From positions 1 through 64,000 of the forward strand of contig DATAGZ010000014.1 in NCBI GenBank assembly GCA_036263455.1: 64,000 nucleotides of DNA. The letters run 5' to 3'. The stretch comes from DATAGZ01 sp036263455 (GTDB lineage Bacteria > Pseudomonadota > Alphaproteobacteria > Dongiales > Dongiaceae). How positions within the stretch are numbered: position 1 is the stretch's first letter; the number at the start of each line of letters is the position of its first letter. Under the pieces are notes generated by a model that had not been told where the DNA came from, ran no database searches, and was given only the letters and a program-made list of their open reading frames with translations. Both the position numbers and the translations under genes were made by a program. Of this stretch, positions 35,637-44,481 are shown one piece after another.

Positions 35637-36308
35637 ATGAGATTCTGTCTGGGCGCGCTCATGACCGGCGTGCTCCTTGGCTGCGCCCTTAAACCGGACT
35701 CCCAGCCGCAGGATGCAAGCGCTGTGGGCCTCCTCACCATGGGGACTCGCTCTTGCACGGGTATTCTGGTGGATCACGATCTAGTCCTGACGGCGGCGCA
35801 CTGTCTCTACCGGCGCGGGCAGAGGCTCGAGCCTGCCGATTTCCGCTTTTCGCTCGATCCGAACCACGGGGGAACTCAGGCTATTCAGGAACTCGTCAAA
35901 TGGGGAAGCGCACTTCCCAAGGACAAGCTATCGGCCCGCGACGTGCCTTTCGACTGGGCGATACTGCGCCTGCGTCAACCGCTCATGACGGTAAGTCCCT
36001 TGCGGCCTTATTCGTGGGATGCCGCTCAGATCCGCGCTCGGCTCGCAGCCGGAGCTCGTCTTTATAGCGCTGGGTACGGCGCCGGCGGAAATCGCGTTCT
36101 CGTGGATCACGGCCGGTGCCGCTTCTTGACCGTCGATCCTTTTATCCTCACCGATTGCCGCGTCCAGGAAGGCGATAGCGGTGGGCCGATTGCCCTGCGT
36201 GAGCCAGACGGTCATCTCGAATTGCTCGGAATCATCTCGGGTTTTACGAGCGATCCTGCGACGGCCACGCCGATTGCCGCAGGCGCGCGCGTGGGACGAA
36301 TCCTTTAG
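35637..36308 (+). CDS. Trypsin-like serine protease lipoprotein 2
   Basis: Start ATG 35637 is chosen over 35583 because it begins a proper lipoprotein signal (MRFCLGALMTGVLLGC, lipobox LLGC). Triad motifs are LTAAHCLYRR (His), FDWAILRL (Asp) and QEGDSGGPIAL (Ser). The order of features (lipobox, His, Asp, GRCRF/TDCRV Cys pair, Ser) matches the upstream protease, with low sequence identity, so the pair is an old tandem duplication. Both look catalytically intact. They may process envelope proteins together. Confidence 0.85.
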   Translation: MRFCLGALMTGVLLGCALKPDSQPQDASAVGLLTMGTRSCTGILVDHDLVLTAAHCLYRRGQRLEPADFRFSLDPNHGGTQAIQELVKWGSALPKDKLSARDVPFDWAILRLRQPLMTVSPLRPYSWDAAQIRARLAAGARLYSAGYGAGGNRVLVDHGRCRFLTVDPFILTDCRVQEGDSGGPIALREPDGHLELLGIISGFTSDPATATPIAAGARVGRIL

Positions 36309-36347
36309 CCTGCGCTCCATCTTGGGAAAACGGATCGGCCGATGCGG

Positions 36348-37715
36348 CTATTTTCCGTCGTCGCCGGTGCCGGTGATCAAACGCGCGCCCCGCTGAAAGG
36401 TAAGATAGGCCCAGAACCAATCGAGGGCGACCACGATCCGACTGCGGAAATCGATGAGAAAATAAATATGGGCGAGCCCCCAGAGCAGCCAGGCGGGAAA
36501 ACCAGACATCTTGATCCAGCCGAAATCGGCCACGGCATATTTGCGCCCGATCGTGGCCAAGGAGCCGAGGTGGCGATAATGGAAAGAAGAAGGTTCCTTT
36601 CGGCCGAGGAGCCGCGCCGCGATGACCCGCGCCGCATATTGGCCTGATTGCTTGGCGGCGGGCGCGATTCCTGGAACAGGCTTGCCATCGCTGTTGGTCA
36701 TGGCGGCGGTATCGCCCACCACGAAGATGTCGTCATGGCCAGGCACCGTCAGATTCGGCCCGACGATCACGCGGCCGGCGCGGTCTTTCTCGACGCCGAG
36801 CCACCGCGCGGCCGGTGATGCCGCCACGCCAGCGGCCCAGATCACCGTCCGGCTGGGAATGCGTTCGCCTTTCCAGACGACGCCATCTTCGTCGCATTCA
36901 GCCACCGGACTGCCGGTGCGCACATCGACTCCCATGCTTTCCAGCGAGCGCTGCGCAATGTGGGAGAGGTCTTCTGGGAAGGCCGCGAGCAGACGCGGGC
37001 CGCCTTCGATCAGCAGGACCTGGGCCAGGGTCGGGTCTATATTACGGAAATCCTCTGCGAGCGCCCAGCGGGCGAGTTCGGCGATCGCGCCGGCCATTTC
37101 CACTCCAGTCGGCCCGCCGCCCACGACGACGAAGGTGAGGAGCGCGCGGCGCTCGGCCTCGTCGCTGCTGGTCTCGGCCTTTTCGAAGGCCATGAGGATG
37201 CGCCGCCTGATGTCGGTGGCATCGTCGATCTTCTTCAGCCCGGGGGCGACCCCCTCCCAATGATCCTTGCCGAAATACGCGTGGCGCGCTCCGGTGGCGA
37301 TGATCAGATAATCATACGGAACCGAGCGGCCCTCGAAATGGACACGCCGGCTGGCATGATCGATCCCGTCGACCTTTCCCATCAGGACGGTGGCGTTTTT
37401 CTGTCGCTTGAGGATCGACCGGATCGGCGTGGCGATGTTAGCCGGGGAAAGGGCCGCGGTGGCGACCTGGTAGAGCAGCGGCTGGAAAAGGTGATAATTG
37501 CGCCGGTCGATCAGCGTGACGTTGCAAGGTGCATCCGCGAGCGTTGTTGCCGCGGCCAGCCCACCGAAGCCAGCGCCGATGATGACGACATTTTTTTTCA
37601 GAGCGATGCTCTCGCGCCCAATTCCCTGGAATTGGGCGCTGCGCGAAAAAAAAGTCGGTCCAGTGAGATGGCGCCAGGTCCCTTCACGAGAACGAAGAGC
37701 AGCATGGAGAGCCAC
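36348..37715 (-). CDS. ndh: Type II NADH dehydrogenase (NDH-2)
   Basis: NDH-2 oxidises NADH and reduces quinone without pumping protons. FAD site: KNVVIIGAGFGGLAAATTLA; NAD site: FVVVGGGPTGVEMAGAIAEL; also DYLIIATGARHAYFG, VIWAAGV and FVVGDTAAM, and a C-terminal membrane-binding tail (LLWGLAHIYFLIDFRSRI). The only in-frame ATG is at 37715, but that would overlap the DoxX gene by 118 bp and add 38 atypical residues. The family start corresponds to about 37601, where only a CTG overlapping the DoxX TGA is available. The true start is therefore probably near 37601. Coupled to doxX on the same strand. Confidence 0.88.
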   Translation of the reverse strand: MALHAALRSREGTWRHLTGPTFFSRSAQFQGIGRESIALKKNVVIIGAGFGGLAAATTLADAPCNVTLIDRRNYHLFQPLLYQVATAALSPANIATPIRSILKRQKNATVLMGKVDGIDHASRRVHFEGRSVPYDYLIIATGARHAYFGKDHWEGVAPGLKKIDDATDIRRRILMAFEKAETSSDEAERRALLTFVVVGGGPTGVEMAGAIAELARWALAEDFRNIDPTLAQVLLIEGGPRLLAAFPEDLSHIAQRSLESMGVDVRTGSPVAECDEDGVVWKGERIPSRTVIWAAGVAASPAARWLGVEKDRAGRVIVGPNLTVPGHDDIFVVGDTAAMTNSDGKPVPGIAPAAKQSGQYAARVIAARLLGRKEPSSFHYRHLGSLATIGRKYAVADFGWIKMSGFPAWLLWGLAHIYFLIDFRSRIVVALDWFWAYLTFQRGARLITGTGDDGK

Positions 37716-38104
37716 ACCACGTGATCGGGCCAGCTGCCCCAGTAGACGAATATCTGGATGAACAGGGTCATGCCGATCAGCGGCAGCGTGGCGAGGCGGG
37801 TAAAGAGTCCGGCGATCAGAAGCACCGAGCAGCCGAGTTCGGTGATGGTCGCGAGTTCAGCGCTGATTCTCGCCAATCCATCGGGGATATTGCCGCCCAG
37901 AAACCACGGGCCGATATGTTGGCCGAGATATTCATCCTTGAAGAGCGCCACGACATTGTCGCTTCCGAAGGGCAGCTTGGTCAGGCCAGATTTCCCGAAT
38001 ACGCTGGCAATGGAGCAGCGGAAAAACAGGCTGAGAAGCGATTGCATCGATATGCAATCGGAGAGGGCGCTCAGGCGCGATGCAGTGGTGTGGTTGGCGT
38101 TCAT
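37598..38104 (-). CDS. DoxX-family membrane protein
   Basis: The 168-residue protein has about four membrane segments and DoxX hallmarks: SLFFRCSIASVFGKSGLTKL, AELATITELGCSVLLIAGLF, LPLIGMTLFIQIFVYWGSWP, HVVWLSMLLFVLVKGPGAIS, LDRLF. DoxX proteins are small inner-membrane subunits linked to quinone redox enzymes, and to bufferin/gig loci. It is followed by overlapping NDH-2 and preceded on the same strand, 147 bp upstream, by the DUF2282 peptide, though a terminator stands between. A redox partnership with NDH-2 is inferred from coupling. Confidence 0.8.
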   Translation of the reverse strand: MNANHTTASRLSALSDCISMQSLLSLFFRCSIASVFGKSGLTKLPFGSDNVVALFKDEYLGQHIGPWFLGGNIPDGLARISAELATITELGCSVLLIAGLFTRLATLPLIGMTLFIQIFVYWGSWPDHVVWLSMLLFVLVKGPGAISLDRLFFRAAPNSRELGARASL

Positions 38105-38205
38105 AAAGTAATCCCCTTTGTCCCGGACGAGCCGGCCGCTTCTTATAGCGTGGTTTGCGGGAAATGGCAGTATATTTCGACTTTCTCGCGATACCCATCA
38201 CATAC

Positions 38206-38231
38206 AAAAAAGCCGGCCATAGGCCGGCTTC
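38206..38231 (-). terminator. Terminator after the DUF2282 peptide gene
   Basis: On the minus strand AAGCCGGCC-TAT-GGCCGGCTT is followed by a T run (plus strand AAAAAA at 38206-38211). It lies about 20 bp after the peptide stop, so that gene is largely transcribed apart from doxX/ndh. Confidence 0.85.
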
Positions 38232-38251
38232 TTCGTCTTAGGTAACAGGAA

Positions 38252-38506
38252 CTACGCCTTGGGCGTCAGACTGCCGCCATTGATCTTGGTGCAGGTCCCC
38301 TTGGGAACATAAATCCAGGCGGTGGGCTGGCCGCCTTTTTCCACCTGGCCGGCGCAGGAATTGGCGGCGGTTTGGCAATCGTTTTGCTTGGCCGCGGCGA
38401 TGCCGTAGCATTTTTCGTTATCGGCGGCGGAAGCCGTGCCGATCGCCAACGGCGCGGCCATTACGGCTGCCAGAGCCGAAGCGATCAAAACGGAATTCTT
38501 CATCAT
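38252..38506 (-). CDS. DUF2282 (bufferin BufA1-type) four-Cys exported peptide
   Basis: The 84-residue precursor has a Sec signal (about 1-27, LAAVMAAPLAIGTASA/AD) and a mature part of about 56 residues with four conserved Cys: EKCYGI, KQNDCQTA, NSCAGQ and PKGTCTKI. EKCYGIAxAxxNDC and YVPKGTCxKI are diagnostic for DUF2282. Known family members are bufferins, metal-stress peptides matured on Cys by BufB (DUF692) with BufC (DUF2063). Neither partner gene is near; only DoxX, also typical of such loci, lies downstream behind a terminator. This copy may rely on enzymes encoded elsewhere or act unmodified. Confidence 0.85.
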   Translation of the reverse strand: MMKNSVLIASALAAVMAAPLAIGTASAADNEKCYGIAAAKQNDCQTAANSCAGQVEKGGQPTAWIYVPKGTCTKINGGSLTPKA

Positions 38507-38710
38507 ATCCTCTCTTGGGTCAGGTCACCGGCTGTCCGGTTCGCCTGAAATGTAGGCAAGCCGGACCGGTTTGGCAATATACCTTCCCATCATAAATGCG
38601 TGATCCGCTTCACGGCTGCGTGAAGGGCTCTGCCATGAAAGACAGATGCAGACCAATGCGGAGGGGCGACCGGACGGATACGAATGGGGTGATTCGGCGC
38701 CGCCGTCGCG

Positions 38711-40321
38711 TCATGTTTGGAGCTTATGGTCTTTTGTTTCCCGTATCAGAAGCGAGCCGATGACGAACGTCATGCAGGCGATGCCGACAGGATAATACAG
38801 GCCCGCATAGATGTTCCCCTGCCAGATCGCCAGCGCGAACGTGATGAAGGGCAGAAATCCACCGAACCAGCCATTGCCGATATGATAAGGGAGCGACATG
38901 GATGAATAGCGGATGCGCGTCGGGAACAGTTCGACGAGATAGGCTGCGATTGGCCCATAGACCATGGTCACGTAGATGACCAGGATCGTCAGAAGCACGA
39001 TCAGCATCGCGATGTTCATCTGCGCGGGGTCCGCCTTGTCGGGATAACCGGCGCTCTTGAGCGCGTCCTTGAGCTTCGCCTCGTCATAGCCGCTCAGGGT
39101 TTGGCCGCCAATGGCGATGGTCACCGGTTGACCGGAATCGGTTGAGGTGAAACCATAGGAAATACCATTCTTGGTGAGATAGGCGCGCATCTTATCGCAA
39201 TCTGTCGCATAGCTCTGGGCGAACGGGCTGAAGTTGCAGGTGGCCTTATCGGCGGAGACATTGACGGGCGCAGCGGCCAGCGCTTGTTCCAGCGCGGGGT
39301 TGGCGTAATGGGTCAGGCCCTGGAAAATCGGATAATAGGTTATCGCCGCGAGCAGACAGCCCGCCATCATGATTTTCTTGCGCCCGATACGATCGGAGAG
39401 GCTTCCGAAAAAAATGAAGAATGGCGTGCCGATGAGCAGCGCGACCGCGATCAAGAGATACGTCGTCACGTAATCGACGTGGAGCGTGGTTCCTAGGAAA
39501 TAAAGCGCGTAGAATTGACCCGTATACCAGACCACGCCTTGTCCGGCGGTTGCGCCAAGCAAGGCGAGCAGCACGATCTTGGCATTCTTCCATTGGAGGA
39601 AACTCTCGGTGAGCGGCGCCTTCGAACCGCGCCCCTCGCGTTTCATTTGCTGGAAGATCGGTGTCTCCTGGAGCTTGAGGCGGATATAGACCGAAAAGCC
39701 CAGCAGCAAGACCGAGATCAGGAAAGGAATGCGCCAGCCCCATTGCGAGAAATCGGCAGGGCTCATCTGCGTGCGGCAGAGCAGGATAACCACCAGCGAT
39801 AGGAGCAGGCCAAGGGTCGCCGTGGTCTGGATCCAGCTCGTCAGATAGCCGCGCCGGTCGTGCGGCGCATGTTCCGCGACATAGGTAGCCGCGCCGCCAT
39901 ATTCTCCGCCCAGTGCCAGACCCTGGGCGAGCCGCAAGGCCACGAGCAGCAGGGGCGCGAATATCCCGATACTTTCATAGGTCGGCAGAAGGCCCACGGC
40001 AGCCGTAGAAGCGCCCATGGTAATGATCGTCACGATGAACGTGTATTTTCGTCCGATCAAATCGCCCAGACGTCCGAAGACCAGCGCCCCGAGCGGGCGA
40101 ACACCGAAGCCCGCGCCGAAAATCGCGAGACTAGCGAGGAACCCCGCTGTGGCATTGTCCTTGGGGAAGAAGAGCGCGCCGAAGAAGCTCGCGAGCGTTC
40201 CATAAATATAGAAATCGTACCATTCGAAGATCGTGCCGAGGGAAGAAGCGAACACGACGAAACGCTGTTTTGCGCCCTCGCTCCGGTAGGAATGCGTCGT
40301 CTGCGCGCGAGCCTGTGCCAT
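38711..40321 (-). CDS. MFS transporter, metabolite:H+ symporter (MHS) family
   Basis: The 536-residue inner-membrane protein has 12 predicted helices. MHS signatures: SSLGTIFEWYDFYIYG, FGRLGDLIGRKYTF (loop 2-3), LRLAQGLALGGEYGGAATYV, GSLSDRIGRKKIMM and YLVELFPTRIRYSS. A long hydrophilic insert (about residues 345-425, two Cys) lies between two C-terminal helices, unusual in length for E. coli ProP or ShiA but known in larger MHS members. Substrate (organic acid or osmolyte) cannot be told. No co-directional partner is close. Confidence 0.85.
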   Translation of the reverse strand: MAQARAQTTHSYRSEGAKQRFVVFASSLGTIFEWYDFYIYGTLASFFGALFFPKDNATAGFLASLAIFGAGFGVRPLGALVFGRLGDLIGRKYTFIVTIITMGASTAAVGLLPTYESIGIFAPLLLVALRLAQGLALGGEYGGAATYVAEHAPHDRRGYLTSWIQTTATLGLLLSLVVILLCRTQMSPADFSQWGWRIPFLISVLLLGFSVYIRLKLQETPIFQQMKREGRGSKAPLTESFLQWKNAKIVLLALLGATAGQGVVWYTGQFYALYFLGTTLHVDYVTTYLLIAVALLIGTPFFIFFGSLSDRIGRKKIMMAGCLLAAITYYPIFQGLTHYANPALEQALAAAPVNVSADKATCNFSPFAQSYATDCDKMRAYLTKNGISYGFTSTDSGQPVTIAIGGQTLSGYDEAKLKDALKSAGYPDKADPAQMNIAMLIVLLTILVIYVTMVYGPIAAYLVELFPTRIRYSSMSLPYHIGNGWFGGFLPFITFALAIWQGNIYAGLYYPVGIACMTFVIGSLLIRETKDHKLQT

Positions 40322-40437
40322 ATTCCCTCCCCTGTACTACTATATTTGTCAAAAATTACGCCCTTTGGAAAGCGATTGCAAGCATGCCTGCAGAATGGCG
40401 TGGTGCGGTGCGGCGCGAACTCGCCAGACAATCGCGG

Positions 40438-42201
40438 TTACATTCGGGCGGGCGCTTCGATCCCAAGAAGGGCAAGACAGCGCTCAAGCACCGTGCCGGT
40501 GAAGCTGGCCAATGCCAGTCTCGCTGCGCGGAGACGGGCGTCCGGTTCGCTCAGGATGTGACAGGCTGCATAGAATCGCGAAAAGGCCTGCGCGCAATCG
40601 AAGGCATAATCGGCAATCTTATTCGGCGCGCGCTCCGCGAGCGCGGCCTGAAAGGCGTCGGGGAAACGCCCCAGCGCCAGCATCAGGTCGCGGGCGCTGT
40701 CATGATCGGGCGGCGCAATCGTGCCGGGACGGTCATCCTGTTCTTCGGCCTTGCGCAGCAGGGAGGTGATGCGGACCAATGCATAGAGCAGATATGGGCC
40801 GGTTCGGCCCTCGAAGCGGGTGAAGCGCTCGAGATCGAAGACGTAGTTGGCCGCCGGATAGTTGCACAAATCGGCGAACTTCAGAGCTGCCAGTCCCACC
40901 TTCTCGGCGATGTCGTCGCGCTCGTCTTCCGCATAGCTCGTTGCCAGCCCGTGTTCCCGGAGCCGGTCTGCGGCGGCATCGTGCATCATCGCGATTAAAT
41001 CCTTGAGACGCAACACGCCGCCGTCACGTGTCCGGAAGGGCTTGCCGTCCATCCCGTTCATGGTGCCGAACCCGATATGCTCGAGTGCCGCATGGCCCGC
41101 GATACCCGCTTGGCGCGCGGCTCGAAATACCTGTTCGAAATGGAGATGCTGGCGCTGGTCGACCACATAGACCACCAAGGCGGGGTCGAAAGTCTGGACG
41201 CGATCCACAATGGTGGCGAGATCGGTGGTGCCGTACATTACCGCTCCATCCCGCTTGCGCAGGATGAGGGGAGGGATGTCCTTTTTGTCGGAAACCTCGG
41301 CCACGCGAATGATGTCCGCCCCGTCGGAACGCTCGACGAGACCTTTTTGCTCCATGGCGGCGATCATCGGGGCGATGAGGTCATGGACCGCGGCCTCGCC
41401 TTTCCATAAGTCGAAATGGACGCCCAGCGCACCGTAATCGCGCTGGAGCGCTGCGACCGAGAGGTTGAAAAAATGCTGCCACAGCGCGCGATAGCCGGGA
41501 TGTCCCTCTTGCAGCAGGGCGGTCGCCTGGCGCGCCTCTTCCAGAAAGGCGACATCGCTTTTGCTGCGCGCCGCGGCTTCGGGATAGAGCCGCTCGAGAT
41601 CGTCCATGGTGACCGGCGAAGCGGCGGGGTGGGGTCCATGCGGTTGAGTGAAATAGGGAAGATCGGGCTGGGCGTGGCGAATGGCCGCGATCAGCATGCC
41701 CATGGGCAACCCCCAATCGCCAAGATGGACATCGCCATACGCGCGATAACCAGCACAAAGGAAAATGCGGCGCAGGGCGTCGCCGATGATGGCCGCGCGC
41801 AGATGGCCGACATGCATGGCTTTGGCGATATTCGCGCCGCCATAATCCAGAATCACGACTTGCCCTTGTCCCAAATCGGCGAGGCCGAGCCGCTCGTCTG
41901 CGGCGAGGCGGGCAAGCGCCTGCGCGAGCGCCGTATCTGTCAGGGACAGATTGATGAAGCCCGGTCCTGCGATGTCGAGCACGGAAAAGGCAGGATTGCC
42001 GCGCAGCCGGTCGATAATTCTCTGGGCCAGGGCGCGCGGGTTCTCTCCCTGCGACTTTGCCGCGGCCAGCGCGCCGTTGCATTGGAACTGGCAGAGGTCG
42101 GGCCGGGCGGAAAAACCGACCCGCGCGAAGCGATCTTCCAGATTCTCCGCGCGGAAGGCCTCGGCCAGCAAGGCCGAGAGATCGTCGGTTAAGGACGCCA
42201 T
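40438..42201 (-). CDS. argS: Arginyl-tRNA synthetase
   Basis: ArgS attaches arginine to tRNA-Arg. The 587-residue protein has the N-terminal Arg-tRNA synthetase domain (ARPDLCQFQCNGALAAAKS), the class I HIGH equivalent in GGANIAKAMHVGHLRAAIIGD, the core YGDVHLGDWGLPMG, VVYVVDQRQHLHFEQVF, MNGMDGKPFRTRDGG and a C-terminal DALR anticodon domain (YLLYALVRITSLL, FSRFYAACHIL). ATG 42201 is chosen over the longer frame (to 42402), since it sits right at the end of the upstream methyltransferase and matches the family N-terminus. Confidence 0.95.
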   Translation of the reverse strand: MASLTDDLSALLAEAFRAENLEDRFARVGFSARPDLCQFQCNGALAAAKSQGENPRALAQRIIDRLRGNPAFSVLDIAGPGFINLSLTDTALAQALARLAADERLGLADLGQGQVVILDYGGANIAKAMHVGHLRAAIIGDALRRIFLCAGYRAYGDVHLGDWGLPMGMLIAAIRHAQPDLPYFTQPHGPHPAASPVTMDDLERLYPEAAARSKSDVAFLEEARQATALLQEGHPGYRALWQHFFNLSVAALQRDYGALGVHFDLWKGEAAVHDLIAPMIAAMEQKGLVERSDGADIIRVAEVSDKKDIPPLILRKRDGAVMYGTTDLATIVDRVQTFDPALVVYVVDQRQHLHFEQVFRAARQAGIAGHAALEHIGFGTMNGMDGKPFRTRDGGVLRLKDLIAMMHDAAADRLREHGLATSYAEDERDDIAEKVGLAALKFADLCNYPAANYVFDLERFTRFEGRTGPYLLYALVRITSLLRKAEEQDDRPGTIAPPDHDSARDLMLALGRFPDAFQAALAERAPNKIADYAFDCAQAFSRFYAACHILSEPDARLRAARLALASFTGTVLERCLALLGIEAPARM

Positions 42202-42202
42202 C

Positions 42203-43234
42203 TCAGGCCGGCTGGCGACGCTGTCGTCGACGCGGGTTTGCTTCGAGCGGATTGGCTTCCAACGCCTGGCGGGTCCCCGGCGCGACATCGCCCAGCTTGG
42301 CGGTAATATCGGCGAGCGCCGGCTGGATGCCCGGTGTGCCGTGGTCGATGGCGTCGCGAATCGCGCAGAGGTGGCGATAGGTCGTCCCGCAACAACCGCC
42401 AATGATCATTGCCCCAGCATCCCGAGCCAATCGAGCATAGTCGGCCATCAATTCAGGCGTCCCGGAATAAGTGATCTTGCCCTCTTCATAATAAGGGATT
42501 CCGCAATTCCCCTTGGCAATCAGGATATCGCCCGGCCTGCGCGTCTCGGCAAGCTGGAGAATCGTATAGACCAGATCGGCCGCGCCTACGCCGCAATTCG
42601 CGCCATAGGCCAGCGGGGGGACCGGCAGTGAATGGATGAATTCCACGAAACGCGCGGGGGTAATCCCCATCATGGTACGGCCGTTTGTGTCGAACGAGCA
42701 GGTTGCTGCATAGGGCATCCTGAGATCGGCCGCCGCCTCGGCCGCTGCCGCCACTTCCTCGAGTGCTGACATGGTTTCAATCCAGAGGAGGTCGACGCCT
42801 CCATCCCGCAGGGCTTCGGCCTGCTCGCGGAATGCCGCCCGCGCGGTCTCGGGCGTTAGATTCCCCAGGGGGGCGAAGAGCTCGCCCGTCGGCCCGATCG
42901 ATCCCGCGACGATCACATCGCGGCCGCTGGCCGCCGTGGCTTCGCGGGCGAGGCGGGCGGCGGCGAAATTGATTTCATGGACCCGGTCCTGCGCCTGGTG
43001 GAGTTTGAGCCGGTGGCGCGTACCGCCGAAGGTATTGGTGAGGATGAGATCGGCGCCGGCTCCAATCGAGGCCCGGTAATGCGCGAGAATACGGTCAGGT
43101 TCGGAAATATTCCACAGTTCGGGCGCCTCCCCGGTGGGTAGCCCGGCCTGAAACAGATTGGTGCCTGTCGCGCCATCGGCCATCCAGACCGGCCGCGTGC
43201 GCAGACGTTCTTGTAAGGAAGTCACGGTGTGCAC
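42203..43234 (-). CDS. Homocysteine S-methyltransferase family protein
   Basis: The 343-residue TIM-barrel enzyme transfers a methyl group to homocysteine, giving methionine. Visible motifs: WMADGATGTNLFQAG, DLILTNTFGG, VAGSIGPTGEL, WIETMSALEE, and the zinc ligands GANCG (about 216) and IIGGCCGTTYRHL. Length and sequence resemble the betaine-homocysteine methyltransferase type rather than MetH. The donor is not determinable. Start GTG 43234, with GTG 43225 as an alternative. It lies next to argS (start/stop one base apart) and divergent from mreB. Confidence 0.88.
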   Translation of the reverse strand: MHTVTSLQERLRTRPVWMADGATGTNLFQAGLPTGEAPELWNISEPDRILAHYRASIGAGADLILTNTFGGTRHRLKLHQAQDRVHEINFAAARLAREATAASGRDVIVAGSIGPTGELFAPLGNLTPETARAAFREQAEALRDGGVDLLWIETMSALEEVAAAAEAAADLRMPYAATCSFDTNGRTMMGITPARFVEFIHSLPVPPLAYGANCGVGAADLVYTILQLAETRRPGDILIAKGNCGIPYYEEGKITYSGTPELMADYARLARDAGAMIIGGCCGTTYRHLCAIRDAIDHGTPGIQPALADITAKLGDVAPGTRQALEANPLEANPRRRQRRQPA

Positions 43235-43339
43235 CGGTGGGTTTTAGTCCATTCTCTGGCCAGAGGCAATCGCAGTCGCAGAATGTCCTTGCCGCTCCGC
43301 GTTGGCGGGAGTAAAAGCGTGGGGCCACGCGGGGAAGGA

Positions 43340-44401
43340 ATGGTTTCCAGGATATCTCAGATGTTTTCTCGGCTCTTCAGCATGTTTTCGTCGGATATTG
43401 CAATCGACCTCGGTACGGCCAATACATTGGTCTACGTCCGAGGACGCGGAATCGTGCTCAATGAGCCTTCCGTCGTGGCGATTGCCGATGTCCGCGGCAA
43501 GAAGCACGTGCTCGCCGTGGGCGACGAGGCGAAATTGATGCTGGGTCGCACGCCCGGCAATATTCAGGCGATCCGTCCGCTGCGCGATGGCGTCATCGCC
43601 GATTTCGAGGTGGCCGAGGACATGATCAAGCACTTCATTCGCAAGGTGCACGATCGCCGCTTGTTCGCGCGTCCCCTGGTGATTATCTGCGTCCCGTCGG
43701 GATCGACGGCGGTGGAGCGTCGTGCCATTCAGGAATCGGCGGAATCGGCTGGCGCATCCAAGGTGCATTTGATCGAGGAACCCATGGCGGCGGCTATCGG
43801 CGCGGGCCTGCCGGTGAGCGAGCCGACCGGTTCGATGGTTGTGGATATCGGCGGCGGCACTACCGAGGTCGCGGTTCTGTCGCTGGGCGGCATCGTCTAT
43901 TCGCGCTCGGTGCGCGTGGGCGGCGACAAGATGGACGAGGCGATCATCGGCTATATTCGCCGCAACCAAAATCTGCTTGTCGGAGAAAGCACCGCCGAGC
44001 GCATCAAAAAGGAAATCGGTTCGGCCTGGCCTCCCGAGGATGGCGAGGGGCGCACCATGGAAATCAAGGGACGCGACCTCATGAACGGCGTGCCCAAGGA
44101 GATTCTCATCAGCGAGCGTCAGATCGCCGAAAGCCTCGCCGAACCGGTCAGCGCCATTGTCGAGGCGGTGAAGGTCGCGCTCGAACATACCGCGCCGGAG
44201 TTGGCGGCCGATATCGTCGACAAGGGAATCGTATTGACCGGTGGCGGAGCGCTGCTCGCCAATCTGGATTATGTCTTGCGCCGCGCGACGGGCTTGCCGG
44301 TCTCTATTGCCGATGACGCGCTTTCCTGCGTGGCGCTCGGCACGGGCCGGTGTCTGGATAATATCGACGCGTACCGTCAGATCCTCTCTAACACCTATTG
44401 A
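43340..44401 (+). CDS. mreB: Rod-shape actin homologue MreB
   Basis: MreB filaments guide lateral wall synthesis under the inner membrane. The 353-residue protein carries the actin-fold motifs SSDIAIDLGTANTLVYVRG (phosphate 1), VVDIGGGTTEVAVLSLGGI (phosphate 2), HLIEEPMAAAIGAGLPV (connect 2) and IVLTGGGALLANLD (adenosine). ATG 43340 (MVSRISQMFSRLF), preceded by GGGGAAGGA, gives the amphipathic N-terminus typical of MreB; the longer frame from 43229 overlaps the divergent methyltransferase start. First gene of the mreBCD-mrdA-rodA operon. Confidence 0.97.
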   Translation: MVSRISQMFSRLFSMFSSDIAIDLGTANTLVYVRGRGIVLNEPSVVAIADVRGKKHVLAVGDEAKLMLGRTPGNIQAIRPLRDGVIADFEVAEDMIKHFIRKVHDRRLFARPLVIICVPSGSTAVERRAIQESAESAGASKVHLIEEPMAAAIGAGLPVSEPTGSMVVDIGGGTTEVAVLSLGGIVYSRSVRVGGDKMDEAIIGYIRRNQNLLVGESTAERIKKEIGSAWPPEDGEGRTMEIKGRDLMNGVPKEILISERQIAESLAEPVSAIVEAVKVALEHTAPELAADIVDKGIVLTGGGALLANLDYVLRRATGLPVSIADDALSCVALGTGRCLDNIDAYRQILSNTY

Positions 44402-44481
44402 AAAACACGCCAGGAACACCCGTTTTATTGCAAAAATCATGATTCTATGGCTTATTAGCCGGAATCCAGCGCAGGGCCGTC

